A DNA stretch of 64,000 bases from assembly GCA_015501055.1 (NCBI GenBank), contig JADNYV010000081.1:62001-126000 (forward strand). The letters run 5' to 3'. How positions within the stretch are numbered: position 1 is the first letter of the stretch; each line of letters starts with the position of its first letter. The translations under genes were made by a program, and so were the position numbers. The notes under the pieces were generated by a model that saw only the letters and a program-made list of their open reading frames with translations, had not been told where the DNA came from and did not search any database. This document shows positions 32,816 through 44,377 of this stretch, piece by piece. This DNA is from Mucidula mucida. Its lineage: Eukaryota > Basidiomycota > Agaricomycetes > Agaricales > Physalacriaceae.

Positions 32816-32905
32816 TGCTGAGGGGATTGGTGGAGACGTTGTTAAAAGGAAGAGAGAATGCTGAAGCAGATATAGAAGATGGAGATCCATGTTAGAAAGT
32901 CCTGG

Positions 32906-32914
32906 CTTTTATAG
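32906..32914 (-). promoter_or_regulatory. TATA box of FunK1 copy B
   Basis: CTATAAAAG on the minus strand, about 90 bp before the preferred ATG 32815. Confidence 0.45.
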
Positions 32915-35085
32915 TCGGAGGGGGACGATGATGGGCGTTTATTGTCTACACGTGTGCTTCCTTTTTAGATGAATTGTTTTGTCACAATGGTCACAGCGCT
33001 AGGCGAGGCAGTACAGTCCCTTGTTCTAGCGCAATAATACTCCCGGGGTCTGCCTTCTACTGACACGCTCCTCATGGTTTTCACGCTGCATCAGAGTGCG
33101 CAGTCGTGAGAGCTGTATACGTGGCCGCAAGCCCTGTCATGGCTAATATAAACCCAGGTAAGATTGAACAGGATTGAGGGAAAAGAAGCTGATTTTGACG
33201 ATAACGGCGCTTAACAGCCTGTCATGTTTCTTCTCTTGCAGTGTTCGAGGTCTTCCGGGGCTCTCTCCGCATCGGATCCTGCTCAGCATCCCTTTGTTCC
33301 TCCTTCGCCTCCATTTTCACACAGGGAAACCCTGTCCGAGTCGCAGATCTCGAATTGTCCGCGCCTCAGTCATGCCATTTCAGAACTTCATGCTGTAGAC
33401 AACGTCGTTGATAGCCGGAAACCTACCATGCGTTCACTTGAGCGCCTGGGCTGTCGATGGACGATAGTCAGTGGCTTCCACCTGTCCATTGCTGTGCTCT
33501 TGCACATTGCTAACGCGCGGGGGAGTTCCGACATGCACTGTCGAGACGGATGGGATATGGCCCAGCTGGGAGTATAATCGCCTTCCGCATGTTACTTCTT
33601 TAAGCGCCCTTATTGTTCAGAGCCTACAGTCCGGAGTACACACAAAAATGTTGCACGGTTATAACAAGGAGAGAACCAAATAAGACCGGACCTTGAAGTA
33701 GCCTCAGTGGGTCGTTGCTTCGCCGAATTAATTGTAGTGGCGGCTAGAGCCGGGAAGTTGTGCTGTTTATGTGTTGTCTAGATCGGTGTCAAGCACCATT
33801 GGAGGACAATAGCAGAACGGGAACAAGGTAGGAAGCAGTCATAGAATCATTGAGACGACGATTGTAGTAGATGAGAACATTAGAATTTCCAGAGTTGAGG
33901 AAAATAGATTCAGTGAATAAGAGATCTTATTTACCCAACTACAGAGCATTTCAGCCGCTATTTGACAGAGAGAGGGACATATTCTTAGGAATAGAAGAAA
34001 TGTGTTCAATGTTGGATCTTTCTCGAGCCGCCAAGTTTATCTTCATACATAGAGCAGGGCGCTGGGGCGTCGGAGTGTGAGTCACGAGTAAACAAGTGAA
34101 AGGAAGCCCTTATCTCCTTCTCTGCTTCGTTGTGAGATGTGGTTCGTTGTTGCAGGCACGATATCCATGAAGAAACAAAGTCAAACATAATTGTCAGGCG
34201 CAAGTTGCATTCGGCTGATGCCCGGCATTTCTCAGCTTCGAGCATGGGCCGTGTAAGAAGACAGAAACCAGGACTAACCGGGACATCGCATGCACGGGAA
34301 AACCTATAATCGTAAACCCAAGGAAGCAGAGATGCTTTCCATGTATTGGCATGTTCCCTGGTCTTCTTCTTTGCTTCCTTTACTGTGCCTCTTCTTCCTG
34401 CTTTCATTGTCTTTGGTTGGGGCTTGATTCCAGAGGAGTCTCGCTAACGGTAGCACACTTGGATGATGAGCGATGCTGGGGTACTCTGCATGATGGAGGC
34501 ATGAAGATGAAAGGCAATTTGTAGTTGAAGCGGAGCTGTCAAACTGTTAACGCCACAATCGGGAACTGCCGAACACTGTATCTGCCTATTAACACCACAG
34601 GGTGACGCTCTATCTTTGCAAGAGATTGGTACTCAATAGAGGGTATGCTTTGGGGAACACATCTGAGAAAAACAGGCTATGAACATTAATATGACATGAC
34701 AAACACACTCGCGAGCGTCTACGCGGGTGAAAGGAGACATAGCTTGTGCGGTGAATTCGGTAAAGCAATCAAAGATGAAGGAGCCAGTGTCAATAACCTG
34801 GTGTCTGCATTAACATCAGTCAGAGAAAAGAGACATTGGACCTCACCATCATACCCGCAGCTTACATGGACGCATGGTGTAAAGAACAATCTTGTCTTGT
34901 TGCGCGCACCTGAGCAAATATCACGAAGCACATTGTCCATTACCAAAGACAGAAATTCATGTCATAATCGCTGTACTATAGTGTCCAACATCTGGAGCAT
35001 TTGTAGCGCCAGACAAGTAGCGGCTGCGGGTTTTATAGCATGCCTGACCGTGAATGAGAACCAATACTATCAGGATTCAGGATGT
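32915..35085. other. long stretch without a supported gene
   Basis: About 2.2 kb between FunK1 copies B and C. Open frames here are short and unrecognisable. No repeat boundaries were evident by eye. Confidence 0.4.
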
Positions 35086-36362
35086 ATACCGATCAGACCA
35101 GGCTGGCGGAAGACGATGTCTTTCAGAGTGTACTCGGTATTCTCAATGTTCATTCGCCAATTGTAGAAGATTTTGCGCCAGTCTTGCGAGCCATTCTCTT
35201 CCGCAAGTTCGGAGGCCGATTGAGAGCTCATATACAACGTCCACAAACCTTGGACAATATTGTGAAGGTGAGGTCCTCGGGACTGAGGCGGCGCAGACCG
35301 TACACCATCAATATGAAGAGTTTCTGTCCTTCTTCTGTCGAGAGGTCGACGTCGGTGGAAACGGCGACTACACTCCGGTCATAGTACTGCAGTTGGAATC
35401 GGTGGCGGTCAAACAACGTGACTATGCTGTGGGAGCGCAGGATGACGTCCCACAAGTGCTCCATGGCATATCGTGCGCATTCCATTTCTGTACGTTCCTG
35501 TGCCCAGTTATGATTACTTTCTTGCGTCTTGTTTGAATCCGCATTCGAGGCTACGTTCGACGTGATATGATCACTGAACGTACTCCCGTCGACATCGTCT
35601 TTCGGGCACTTTTGTTTACTATACGTAGGACTGAGTTTTGTAGCGTTGGAAGCCGCAGACCTCGAAGTAGGCGTGCTTGCCAGTGCGCTGAGGCATGGGT
35701 TGACACCTGGAATCCAGTAAGACTAAAGCGCTCATGAATTGACCATTACCTTTATGTAGAACACGGAGCTGACGGTCGCCGCGGGACAAAGCCATGCCGG
35801 TGTCTTTTCCTTCAACGGTATTGACCAGGTCCAAGATGGAAAAGGCTCTGTCGTAAACAGTGTTCTTGCCGCTGGGGGACACATGTTCAAGGTCTTCAAC
35901 AATTTTTCCACATTGGATGTTCGGCAGGGGATCAGATTGGTCCAGCAGGTTCAATACAACCGTGTAGAGGGCAATGATGACACGGTAAAGCCCGTCTCCG
36001 GAGGCGGGACCTTTGGTAGCTATGAAAAAGTCATTCAAGACCTTCTTGAAGTTGCCATGGGAGCTGATGGAGCTGATAGACGTCAAGATGTTAATGCACA
36101 ATGGATCTTCATCCGGAATGGCAGGCGTTCAAAAAACGAGTGCCACAAACTTTTCGGCGTGCAAGAAGATGCGATGGTGCTGCATGTCGTGCTCGAGGTA
36201 TTCGTCGTGAGCTTTCCTCTCATATCCTCTGACGCCAGGTATGTCACTGAGAGCCTCAGGTGTGCTGGAAAATGTAGAACGAGTATTGCTCGACATGTAA
36301 GAGAAAGTGTTGGTGTATCCCGTAGCCGGATCACTCGGAGAGACAGGAGAGATAACACGCAT
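35086..36362 (-). pseudogene. FunK1 kinase copy C, truncated before the kinase core
   Basis: The N-terminal exon (ATG 36362, 'MRVISPVSPSDPATGY', 'LEHDMQHHRIFLHAEKF') has a frame break near 36128, then continues 'HGNFKKVLNDFFIATKG' to 'RVLHKG' and a donor. The second exon covers 'MECARYAMEHLWDVILRSHS', 'FILMVYGLRRLSPEDL' with another frame change near 35268, and stops after 'YTLKDIVFRQPGLIG' at about 35090. The kinase N-lobe Lys region, HRD loop and C-lobe are missing. Sequence is closest to copy A in the shared parts. Confidence 0.8.
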
Positions 36363-36954
36363 AAACAAGTCCCTTTACCGAGTGTACCACCGACTTTTTG
36401 GTCATCACTAGACGAACAGACAGCACCGTCGCATTCTTCGCCAGCGCTTCTCTTCATTGGCGCGGTCTTCTGTAACTACGGTCTAGCCTTACAACAAATG
36501 CAGACAACACTGAGTCAACTTCTTGCACTGAGACCATACCTGCCTCTCTTGGTGCATAATGCCGCAAGTCTGCCTTTCATGGAGACCTCGTCTAACATGA
36601 GATGTCGGCTTCTTGAGATTCCCGAAGCAGTAATGGAAAGCAGATCTGAATAGAGAGTCGTGTTGTCACTGTTAGTACTTCGTAAGTGGTAAACCCAGTC
36701 ATAGCCATACATCATCCTTCTATCCATGCTTCTTGCCTCTGCGTCTACTCAAAATGGTGTCAAAAACGCCGCTGAACATCGCGTGTGGACTCACCAGAAT
36801 GATAAGATCCAGTTTTTGGTTGAGGACCCGGTTATGATTCACCTGTGTCTGATGTAACTCAACAACACATATCATTAGGCGTGTTTGAAGGCACTGTAGC
36901 TGCAGGAGCAGATGCGTTGTCGAGATCTGCCTTGTGACCTACGATGTATCAATT

Positions 36955-37488
36955 TCAGGATCTCATGCACACAGGTTGTCGACTCACGCTGAACACGATT
37001 CTGGCAGTCTCTAATTTTGCAGTAAGATCCTGAATCACGTCCTTGATGCGCCTGCGGAAGACGAAATGGTTTAGCAAGCTGTACTTGCACAAGGTGGCGG
37101 TAGTACGCTCCACTTCCCGGAGCGTCCTACAAGCCATGTCAACATCATGTCAAAGCTATATGCGAAAAACGTACACCCAAAAGTCCATTAGATTGGTATT
37201 GATATGCATGCCTTCAGGGCATGATGAAAACTCGTTTAGAATGGCGATAGTGAGAGTCGCGGTCCGAGTCACAAGGGACATAATCTCCGTACGAGCTACG
37301 CGAGCCGTCTGACAAGCGGTAATAACAGATCCGCCGCAACATAATGAGATTTCTCTCACCTCGACTGCGGCGATAATTTTCCGTACGACTCTGCACGCTC
37401 CTTCTGCAATGTATCCAAAGCCGGGAATCAGTTTGGAGACACTCTCTGCGATATCCAGACATAAGAGAACGTTGGAGAATGTGCACAA
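36955..37488 (-). pseudogene. N-terminal helical domain resembling fungal STAND/NACHT proteins, fragment
   Basis: Two or three exons read 'LCLDIAESVSKLIPGFGYIAE', 'CRVVRKIIAAVE' | intron (GTGAGAG...TGTCAG) | 'TARVARTEIMSLVTRTATL' and, further on, 'TLREVERTTATLCKYSLL' and 'DVIQDLTAKLETARIVF'. This pattern of an amphipathic helical bundle resembles the N-terminal domain in front of NACHT/NB-ARC modules of fungal NLR-like proteins. No nucleotide-binding domain (Walker A) follows on this strand, so it would be a truncated gene. Weak call. Confidence 0.35.
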
Positions 37489-37899
37489 TGAGGTTGGATT
37501 GTCCGGAGTGTGTGGCTGAACAACAGCAAGACTACGAACATGTTCGTTTCATTGTCTAAAGTACGGGAGCAAGAGCGGGATCAACCTAGGAAGAACGTCG
37601 CTAACCCCTTGCGCCGGCGGCAATTTCTCGTACTGGTATGCCTGTCGAGCATCGCCATCTGGAAGCGCAAATGCACACAGGGGTACCGGATGGCTAGAAT
37701 AAGGTGAAGACAGCAAATAGCTTCTCTTGAAGTGGATACGCACTCATTGCGCTCTCCCCAGAGTCTTACCGGTGGCATCTTGTCGTGCCGCAGGTAGGGA
37801 TGGCGTGCTATTAGCATAACTCCTAGGACATGTTCCAAGAGAAGATCAACAGGCAATACAGCGTGCTGCATTCGTACAAGTTTCACGAGAAAGTGACAC

Positions 37900-38136
37900 T
37901 CAAGCAATGTTATCACTCACATCGTAATCCAGCGGTACCGTCCTCACCCACCGGGCTACCCAGAGAAACAACGGATCGGTGTTCAGACCGTCTAGACTGC
38001 TCAAGGCTTCCAAGGCGTTGGCACATAGAGTGTTATTACGCTTAAATATACGACTGTATGAGTCTGCCTTTGTCCAGGCATACAGCTCACTGACGTAGCC
38101 CCGGATGATGGGGACCTTCAGAGAGGAAGGCATCAT
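37900..38136 (-). other. unrecognised open frame, possible exon
   Basis: A 78-codon open frame with protein-like composition ('IIRGYVSELYAWTKADSYSR', 'ANALEALSSLDGLNTDPLF'). No family recognised; could belong to the fragment at 36955-37488 or be a relic. Confidence 0.2.
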
Positions 38137-38436
38137 ATTGTCGTTGTATGTCCAGCCGTGATAGGGGCGGTACGATACCAGTTCCCACTCTCAATGGTAT
38201 TTGATGGGAGGATTAGAGGCCCCAATAAAGGTCCAGCCGCGTCGTGGCATTTTAGAGTGAGAGGTGCAGAGCTGTAACCGAGCAATTCACACACTGATGA
38301 TGTCAGCCTTCTGTACCTATGTATGTTCGACGAACTCTCAGGGTAATACGTTTACGCGTGGAGGTGCTATCTGCTTTAGCGGCTGAGGAAACCAGGCGAG
38401 AGATTTGGGAGCTTACTGCAGTCATAACTCAAGGTA

Positions 38437-39443
38437 CCATGGGCCTAGACATCGGTGGCGGTCGAACAACATGACAATGCTGTGGGAGCGGCAGATGTCC
38501 GACAAGTGCTCCATAGCATATCGTGCGTATTGCACTTCCGTAGGTTTCTGTGCCCAGTTATGATCTCTTTCTTGCGTCCTGGTTGACTCCGCACTTGAGG
38601 CTACCTGCGACGCGATATGACCACTCCCGTCAACATTGCCTTTCGGGCGCTTTCGCTTACTAGACGTAGGGCTGAGTTTTGTACCGTCAGAAGCAGCAGA
38701 CCTCGAAGTCGGCGTGCTTGTCGGTTCGGTTAGGCATGGGTCCACACCTGAAATCGAGTAAGAATAAAACCGGCGGAAGCGCTAGTGTAAGAAACTCTAC
38801 CTTATGTAGCACCCGGGGGGCGTGGTTGCCGCGGGACAAAGTCATGCTGGTCTCTTCTCCTGCGACGCCATGGACAAGATCCAAGATGGAGAAGGCTCTG
38901 TGGTGAACGCCGTTGCTGCCGGGGGACATCTCTCCAAGGTCTTCAACAAAACTTTTGACCTTGCATGTACGGCAGGGGATCAGCTTGGTCCAACAGATTC
39001 AATACCACGGTGCAGAGGGAAATAATGCGGCGGCGGTAAAGCCCGTCCCCGGTGGTGGGACCTTTGGTAGCCAGGAAAAAGTCATTCAATGCCTTCTTGA
39101 AGTTGCCATGGGCAATGATAGACGGCAAGACTTTAACGAACGATGAAACTTCGTCCCGGCTGACAGGCATTTTAACCACGAGCTCCATGCACTTTACAGC
39201 GCGCAAGAAGACGCGATGGTACTGGATGTCATGCTCAATGTATTCGTCGTGAGTTTTCCTCTTGTATCTTCTGTCGCCAAGTAGAGTGCTGTGAGCCTGA
39301 GGTGTGCTGGAAAATGTAGAACAAGTATTGCTCGACATGTAGTAAGAGAAAGCGTCGGCGTATCCCGTAGCAGCTGTCGGATCACTCGGAGTGACAACAC
39401 GTACAAAGAAGCCGCCCATCCTTTTGTGTCTGCAAAAATGCAA
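38437..39443 (-). pseudogene. FunK1 kinase copy D, 5' part (inverted relative to its 3' part)
   Basis: The first exon is recognisable ('RVVTPSDPTAATGYADAFSY', 'YIEHDIQYHRVFL', 'HGNFKKALNDFFLATKG', a frame break near 38945, then 'DRAFSILDLVHGV'-like sequence). The second exon follows ('DPCLTEPTSTPTSRSAASDG', 'ARYAMEHLSDICRSHSIVML') and stops being FunK1-like at about 38455. The start Met of copies A and C is replaced. The next FunK1 segment is found on the plus strand at 39505-39760. Confidence 0.75.
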
Positions 39444-39504
39444 CGGTACGTAGGTCCCCTTCTACGCAGTGTTGTGCGACCCGACACGTCAAAGGAGGCA
39501 CGAT

Positions 39505-39760
39505 ATTCATGCCTTCGGAACTCACAGAAGAGAATTGCTCTCAGGACAGACGCAAAATCTTCAATAGTTATTGGCGACTCATGAACATCGAGAATACGGA
39601 GTACACTCTCAAGAAGATCGTCTTTCACACAGCCATGTCTGATCTGTCGCACCACCTGCGTCGTGAAAGCCATAAGTTCGTCCGACAAGAAGCGCTTTGT
39701 CGTGAAATTCAGCTTTCAACCCGGTCACGCGGTATAGAGATGCGGGAAGTACTCACTAAG
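39505..39760 (+). pseudogene. FunK1 kinase copy D, middle part on the opposite strand
   Basis: The plus strand reads 'PSELTEENCSQDRRKIFN', 'LMNIENTEYTLKKIVF', and, with frame changes, the 'CVVKA..KKRFVVKFSFQPG' N-lobe segment. This is FunK1 exon-2 sequence downstream of the part found at 38455-38757 on the minus strand. About 80 codons between the two parts are missing. Confidence 0.65.
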
Positions 39761-39771
39761 AAATTCAAGTT

Positions 39772-40100
39772 TACCTTTACGTAGAACAGACGGATAGTCA
39801 TCGCCACTACATAAGACCGTGTCGGTGTCCTTCCCTACTACGACGTGGACGACAATCAAGGCGGAGAGGTTTTGGTCGCGGACGTGATCCAGTGAGGGAT
39901 TTGGCATGGGACATGTGTTTGACTGAACAATGGACGGATAGTCGAGCATCGTTGTCAGGAAGAGGGTTTCAGTCATCAGCATCTGTCCATGCGTTAAAAG
40001 GACACCTCCAAGACGCGAGGTCACCGTACTCGCGACGTTGAAGAAGCCACGGAAGGTGAAAGGCTCTCCTTGGAGTCTTAGAGTCCATCGTGAATATTTC
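39772..40100 (-). pseudogene. FunK1-like N-terminal exon fragment (copy E)
   Basis: The minus strand reads to 'SALIVVHVVVGKDTDTVLCS' and 'YPSVLRKG' followed by a GTAAAC donor. This is the diverged end of a FunK1 first exon (compare 'VHCVEVKDTDLTLCRG' in copy B). No second exon follows; copy D sequence in the other orientation lies there. Confidence 0.5.
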
Positions 40101-40626
40101 ACACTGTGTGCTATGCTGTTGTAATTATCTTGTGTTCCAAAAGTGGTGTGTCGTGCAAGAGACGCGTCTACCTCGGCTTGGCGGAGTTACAATATTCGGC
40201 ACGCAATATTGCTTTGACTTAACCACGACTACCCATCTACTTACTGATACCCTTGACCATTGGCGATAAGACACCCGCCTTTAATGAAGCTCTCCACTGG
40301 CATATTCACTGCCCTCCTCGTAGCGGCTTTAGGTACGTGCCTTTCTGCCTTGCATTTACCGAGATCTTAACGTGATTCCAGCCAGTGCCGCGCCAACGCG
40401 CATAGTCATTCTTTCCGAGCCCATCCAGTACAATAACTCACTCCCTCCACCCTCGTTTGCAGTGGGAATGGTCCCCGGGACCGTTAATCGCGAAATGCAG
40501 TGTCCTTGCCCAGCCCACAACAGCGCCATATCAATCGCTAACGCTTTCCGTCAGGCTTTTGGACTGGATCTCATCTCCACCGTCGACGTTGCTCCCGCTT
40601 CGAACGTCAGCGCTCCTTCCACTCAC

Positions 40627-40634
40627 ATCTTGTT
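40627..40634 (+). repeat. 8-bp target-site duplication, left copy
   Basis: ATCTTGTT immediately before the element, repeated at 46310-46317. Eight base pairs is the hallmark duplication length of hAT transposons. Confidence 0.9.
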
Positions 40635-40885
40635 TAGAGTCGGACGCGAGTATAGAATAAAAAAAGTACTCACGAATAAACTCATACTCATCATGCAAGC
40701 CAAGAGTATACTCGCACGTGAGTAGAGTAGAGTCTAGAGTCTATGGTGAGTCTAGAGTTTCAGTTTGGGGCCACGAATACTCGATAGACTCATACTCATA
40801 AATATTCGTGAATACTCATGAGTATTCTTATATTCGTGAGTATTCGTGAGTATTCAGCTCCTAATATATATTTTTTGAACAAAAT

Positions 40886-40970
40886 GAACCCCGTGAGCAT
40901 TGAACCCACGGAGCTCAGCCATTTCTGTGCATCAGCACAACAACGAGTATAACCACTGCGCCAAAAGGGC
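40886..40970 (-). ncRNA. tRNA-like segment (possible tRNA pseudogene or tRNA-derived SINE piece)
   Basis: On the minus strand TGGCGCAGTGG matches the Pol III A-box consensus exactly, and about 50 bp further GGTTCAATGCT resembles a B box within a T-arm-like hairpin (CGTGG/TCACG). The acceptor stem does not pair properly and the anticodon arm is irregular, so it is not called as a functional tRNA. Confidence 0.35.
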
Positions 40971-41188
40971 ATATTCATTATACAATTTCAGTCCAGATCA
41001 CACATAATTAGGTAAAATGCCATTAGCAAAAAAAAGGACAAAGGCCATGAAGGCCATACAAAATGTTGTGCTACAAACAAACCTGATGCGAGTACTGTTG
41101 CGAAGCGACGCATACGACGCATCAGGTGAAGAGTATGATACATCTAATATACAAAAAAACTACAAAATCGTCCACAAAAACGAATACT

Positions 41189-43478
41189 CTACAGTCCGTG
41201 AGGAAGAAGGGGTGCGCGCCCGAAAACTGTAACGTAACAGTCCACATAGTACTCAGCTAATCCGTACTCAACAGTCCGCATTTCCCGTTCTGACATCAGA
41301 GAGCCACAGATCAACTTGTGAGCGGCCTGTGAAGTTCCCGCCGGCATTGGTGGAACACGACACCAGCGTCGCATCACCCGGTACAAAGCAGCCAGGACAG
41401 ACGCGCGTCCCGTAAACGTTGCTGCCGCCAGCCCCATCCGACCCCAGTCAATGCTCTCCGGGACGACTCGGCCGTTGAAAAGTGCACCGAGAATCTGCAT
41501 CTGGCGGTCACCGAAAGACGAGGCATCCAAATTGTCGTAAGGCACTGCTTGCTCAAGCTCCGTGTCAGGTTGCGGATCGTTGAAGCCCACGGGCTTGAGG
41601 TCGTAGCAAAGGCGGTCGAGCGCGAGGAACTCGTAGCGGAAATTGGTCTCGAATAACTCCCAAAGAATTTCCCGGCAAACATGCTGAGCAGGTAAAACAT
41701 TCGGTTGTAGCTGTTCTCCTTGCCAAGTCGCCGACGCAGTAGAAAGGTTGGACAGGTCGACAGAGCCCTAGAGCGACAGGGTTATTTCAAGTCAAATAGA
41801 TAGAAGAGAAAAAATCCACACCTGCATTGAACCCGCTTCTATACACTTTGATAGCTCCTGTCGGACTTCTTCGTGAGCCTTTGCTGCCCATCCATCTCCT
41901 TTAGACCCGTGTAACTCGAGCCCCAACACACGCCGCCAAACTGGTGCTGCCAACGGCTCGAATACCGACGACTGCAGACGATAATGAAGAATGGTGCGCA
42001 GTTTGAGATACGTTAGGAGCATGAAAGCCCTCGTCGTCTCGTTCTCGACATTGGCGATGACATTCGGATCAGGAAGGGCATAACCTCTGCGAACACCAGA
42101 GGGCAACGGGCCTGATGGTTGGCGGTTTCCACCGGCGCGCTTGAGCGCTGCCATCCAAGTAGGCAAGGCGCGGGGCATCAAGGGCGACTGCGTATCCTCG
42201 AACTTGTTACGGTCGGGCTTATTGGCACTGAGTGCTTTTGAGCGAGAAGAATCTATGCGAAGGGAATGAGTTATCGGCCAAAGAAATGTATGAAAACACA
42301 TACATGGTGCGGGACGTTTTGATGAACGAGACGAAGAATGTTTTGCCGGGGACGATGATGAAGACACCGTTTGGATCGGAGATGCTGATGCGCGAGGAGT
42401 ATCGGACTTGGATGAAGATGCAGTGGGAGGGGTGAAAGGCAAGATTTCACCATGGCTGTGGTAAATACTTGGCGGCGATGCCATCTTGCGAATATAGGCT
42501 GCCATCGCCCGATACCGTTCGAGCGAGCCGCTGCTGCCGACAAAGATGACAGGATGAGGAGGATTTGCTTGCTTGTAGGAGACGCCGATATTCTGAAAGC
42601 GCCGAACAGGCGGCGGCCCATCGTCAAACCACTTGTCGACACGGATTCCTGTCTCTGCACCAAGTCGTCGAGAGAGCCAGACAGGCACGCCCGCCTGCAA
42701 ATAACGTTAGTCACGGCTAGGTAAGTGAATGAACAGGACTCACTCTGTACAAACTCTCCGCCTCCTCCAATCTATCAGTGAGGGCACCAATAACATCGAG
42801 AAGCGGCTCGATGCGACCAGTGAAGTGATAATACGGCTCGCGGGCTTGGAGGAACCAGGTTAAGCGTGCGTCGAACTCAAGGATAATGCGCTGGGTCATC
42901 CGCCAAGTCATTAACGACTCATCGAATGACGCCGGACAGGTGAAGCGCCCGAACAGGTATTTGAGGCGTGGGACAAAGTCACTGAGCTGTCTATCTTCAC
43001 GGATGAGCGTGGCGTCTTCGGCGCTGAGGCCGCTGACCACCTTCGACAGACGGTCGCGGGCCATTTTCCACACTCCGCGAAGAAGATCGACCCATTTAGC
43101 ATTGATTACACCCAGCCCGCTGGAAGCGTCCTGCGAAGTGCGTTCAAATTCGACAGTAGAGGGGGACAGCCAGAGGATATGGTCGTTGCCGGTAGAGGGG
43201 AAGCGGATGAGGGCGAGGTGTGGTACACGAGTGTCAAAAGGTTGGGGATGGTAGAGAGGATCGTCGTGACCAAAGTGTCCGTCGGCAAGCATGTTGATTT
43301 CCCGCACGCCGACGAGAGGCAATGCAATGTGGTTCGAGTTGGGGGACGTAACGACAATGTTTTCCGAAATGAAGCGATACCCAACCTTCCCCTCGTAGGA
43401 TTTGAGCTCTGCTCACTCGAAGTCAGTGTCCTGAAGTCTGGAAATAAATAATGACTTACCGGGCGTTGTGGTAGTCAT
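41189..43478 (-). CDS. unrecognised 694-aa protein carried by the hAT element
   Basis: Six exons: 43478-43460, 43408-42744, 42694-42304, 42252-41822 and 41767-41189 join in phase into a complete frame of 695 codons (the intron 42303-42253 is 51 bp, so both spliced and unspliced forms stay open). It starts 'MTTTTPELKSYEGKVGYRF' and contains 'REINMLADGHFGHDDPLYHP', 'TGNDHILWLSPSTVEF', 'RFTCPASFDESLMTWRMTQ', a low-complexity Ser/Pro segment, and 'LFETNFRYEFLALDRLCYDL' before 'MRTVEYGLAEYYVDCYVTVF'. No catalytic motif, signal peptide or membrane segment is evident. It is head-to-head with the transposase across about 900 bp. I do not recognise the family. Position within the terminal repeats says it travels with the transposon; a helper, regulator or captured host gene are all possible. 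Confidence 0.8.
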
Positions 43479-44377
43479 CGATAAGCAAGATGCGTCTACA
43501 TAGCGAAGTAAGTATGTATCGTTGTTGGGAAGAGAGTGACTCCATACCTCGCGCGAGGGAACGTGAAAATAGATTCCTCAAAGATAACGCGCCTCAAGGG
43601 CGATCAAACCCGCGGTATCCGTCCTTGTCTCGTTCCTGGGAGCTCGATCCCGCCGTCCTAGTTGTCGGGTCCCGACTCTTTTGCCGTCGTTGAGACAGAA
43701 AAAAGCGAATGGATGGTTTGTGGTCGTTGAGACACACAAGTCCAATTGTCTTTAAGACAATCGGAATTACCAGATGCGATATTAAATCGCACGGCAGTGG
43801 CGAGGTAAGATTGCGGAAGGAACAGGATGGGAGAAAGGGAGAACAAGAGAGAGAAAAGATGGGAGATCGGCACTTAATTGGCGTGTTAACCGGTCCCGCC
43901 AACCCCGGTCCAGTCACACGGTACCAATTTTGGTAGTCAGGCTGCATTTCTTCCACCTCCCACCGTCTGCCCCGTCGCTTTTTTCGGTTTCCAACGCTCT
44001 CGAATTAATTTTGAGGCGTTCGTTGTCTTTGAGTCAATCTCAAAGCAACACTCTGGGTGTTGGATTAATTCCACCCCTTCCCCTTGGTCCTGACTCAACG
44101 TCGCACCTCTACGTTGGATCCTTCTCGCTGTCAATCTTTGAAGTATGTGCCTTTTTTCATTTTCATTCTGGTTGACGTTGACGCTCTCATCTTTAGCCGT
44201 TTGAATCGTATCTCCTTCGTGGTGTGTGGAACATTTCCTCCATACCTCGTGCTTCAGCTTACTACAATATTTTTGCAGTTCCCTCGTCACATTTAGTCTC
44301 GCTGCAGTCTCCTGTGCGTCCTTTATAGCCTGTATAAGAGTTTCCTGCATCTCATTGTTCATTTTTTAATAGTCGAC
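43479..44377. promoter_or_regulatory. divergent intergenic region of the hAT element
   Basis: About 900 bp between the starts of the 694-aa protein gene and the transposase gene. It must hold both promoters. No clear TATA box; it contains CTTT-rich stretches and a hairpin-like CAATTGTCTTTAAGACAAT-type inverted repeat around 43743-43765. Confidence 0.4.
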
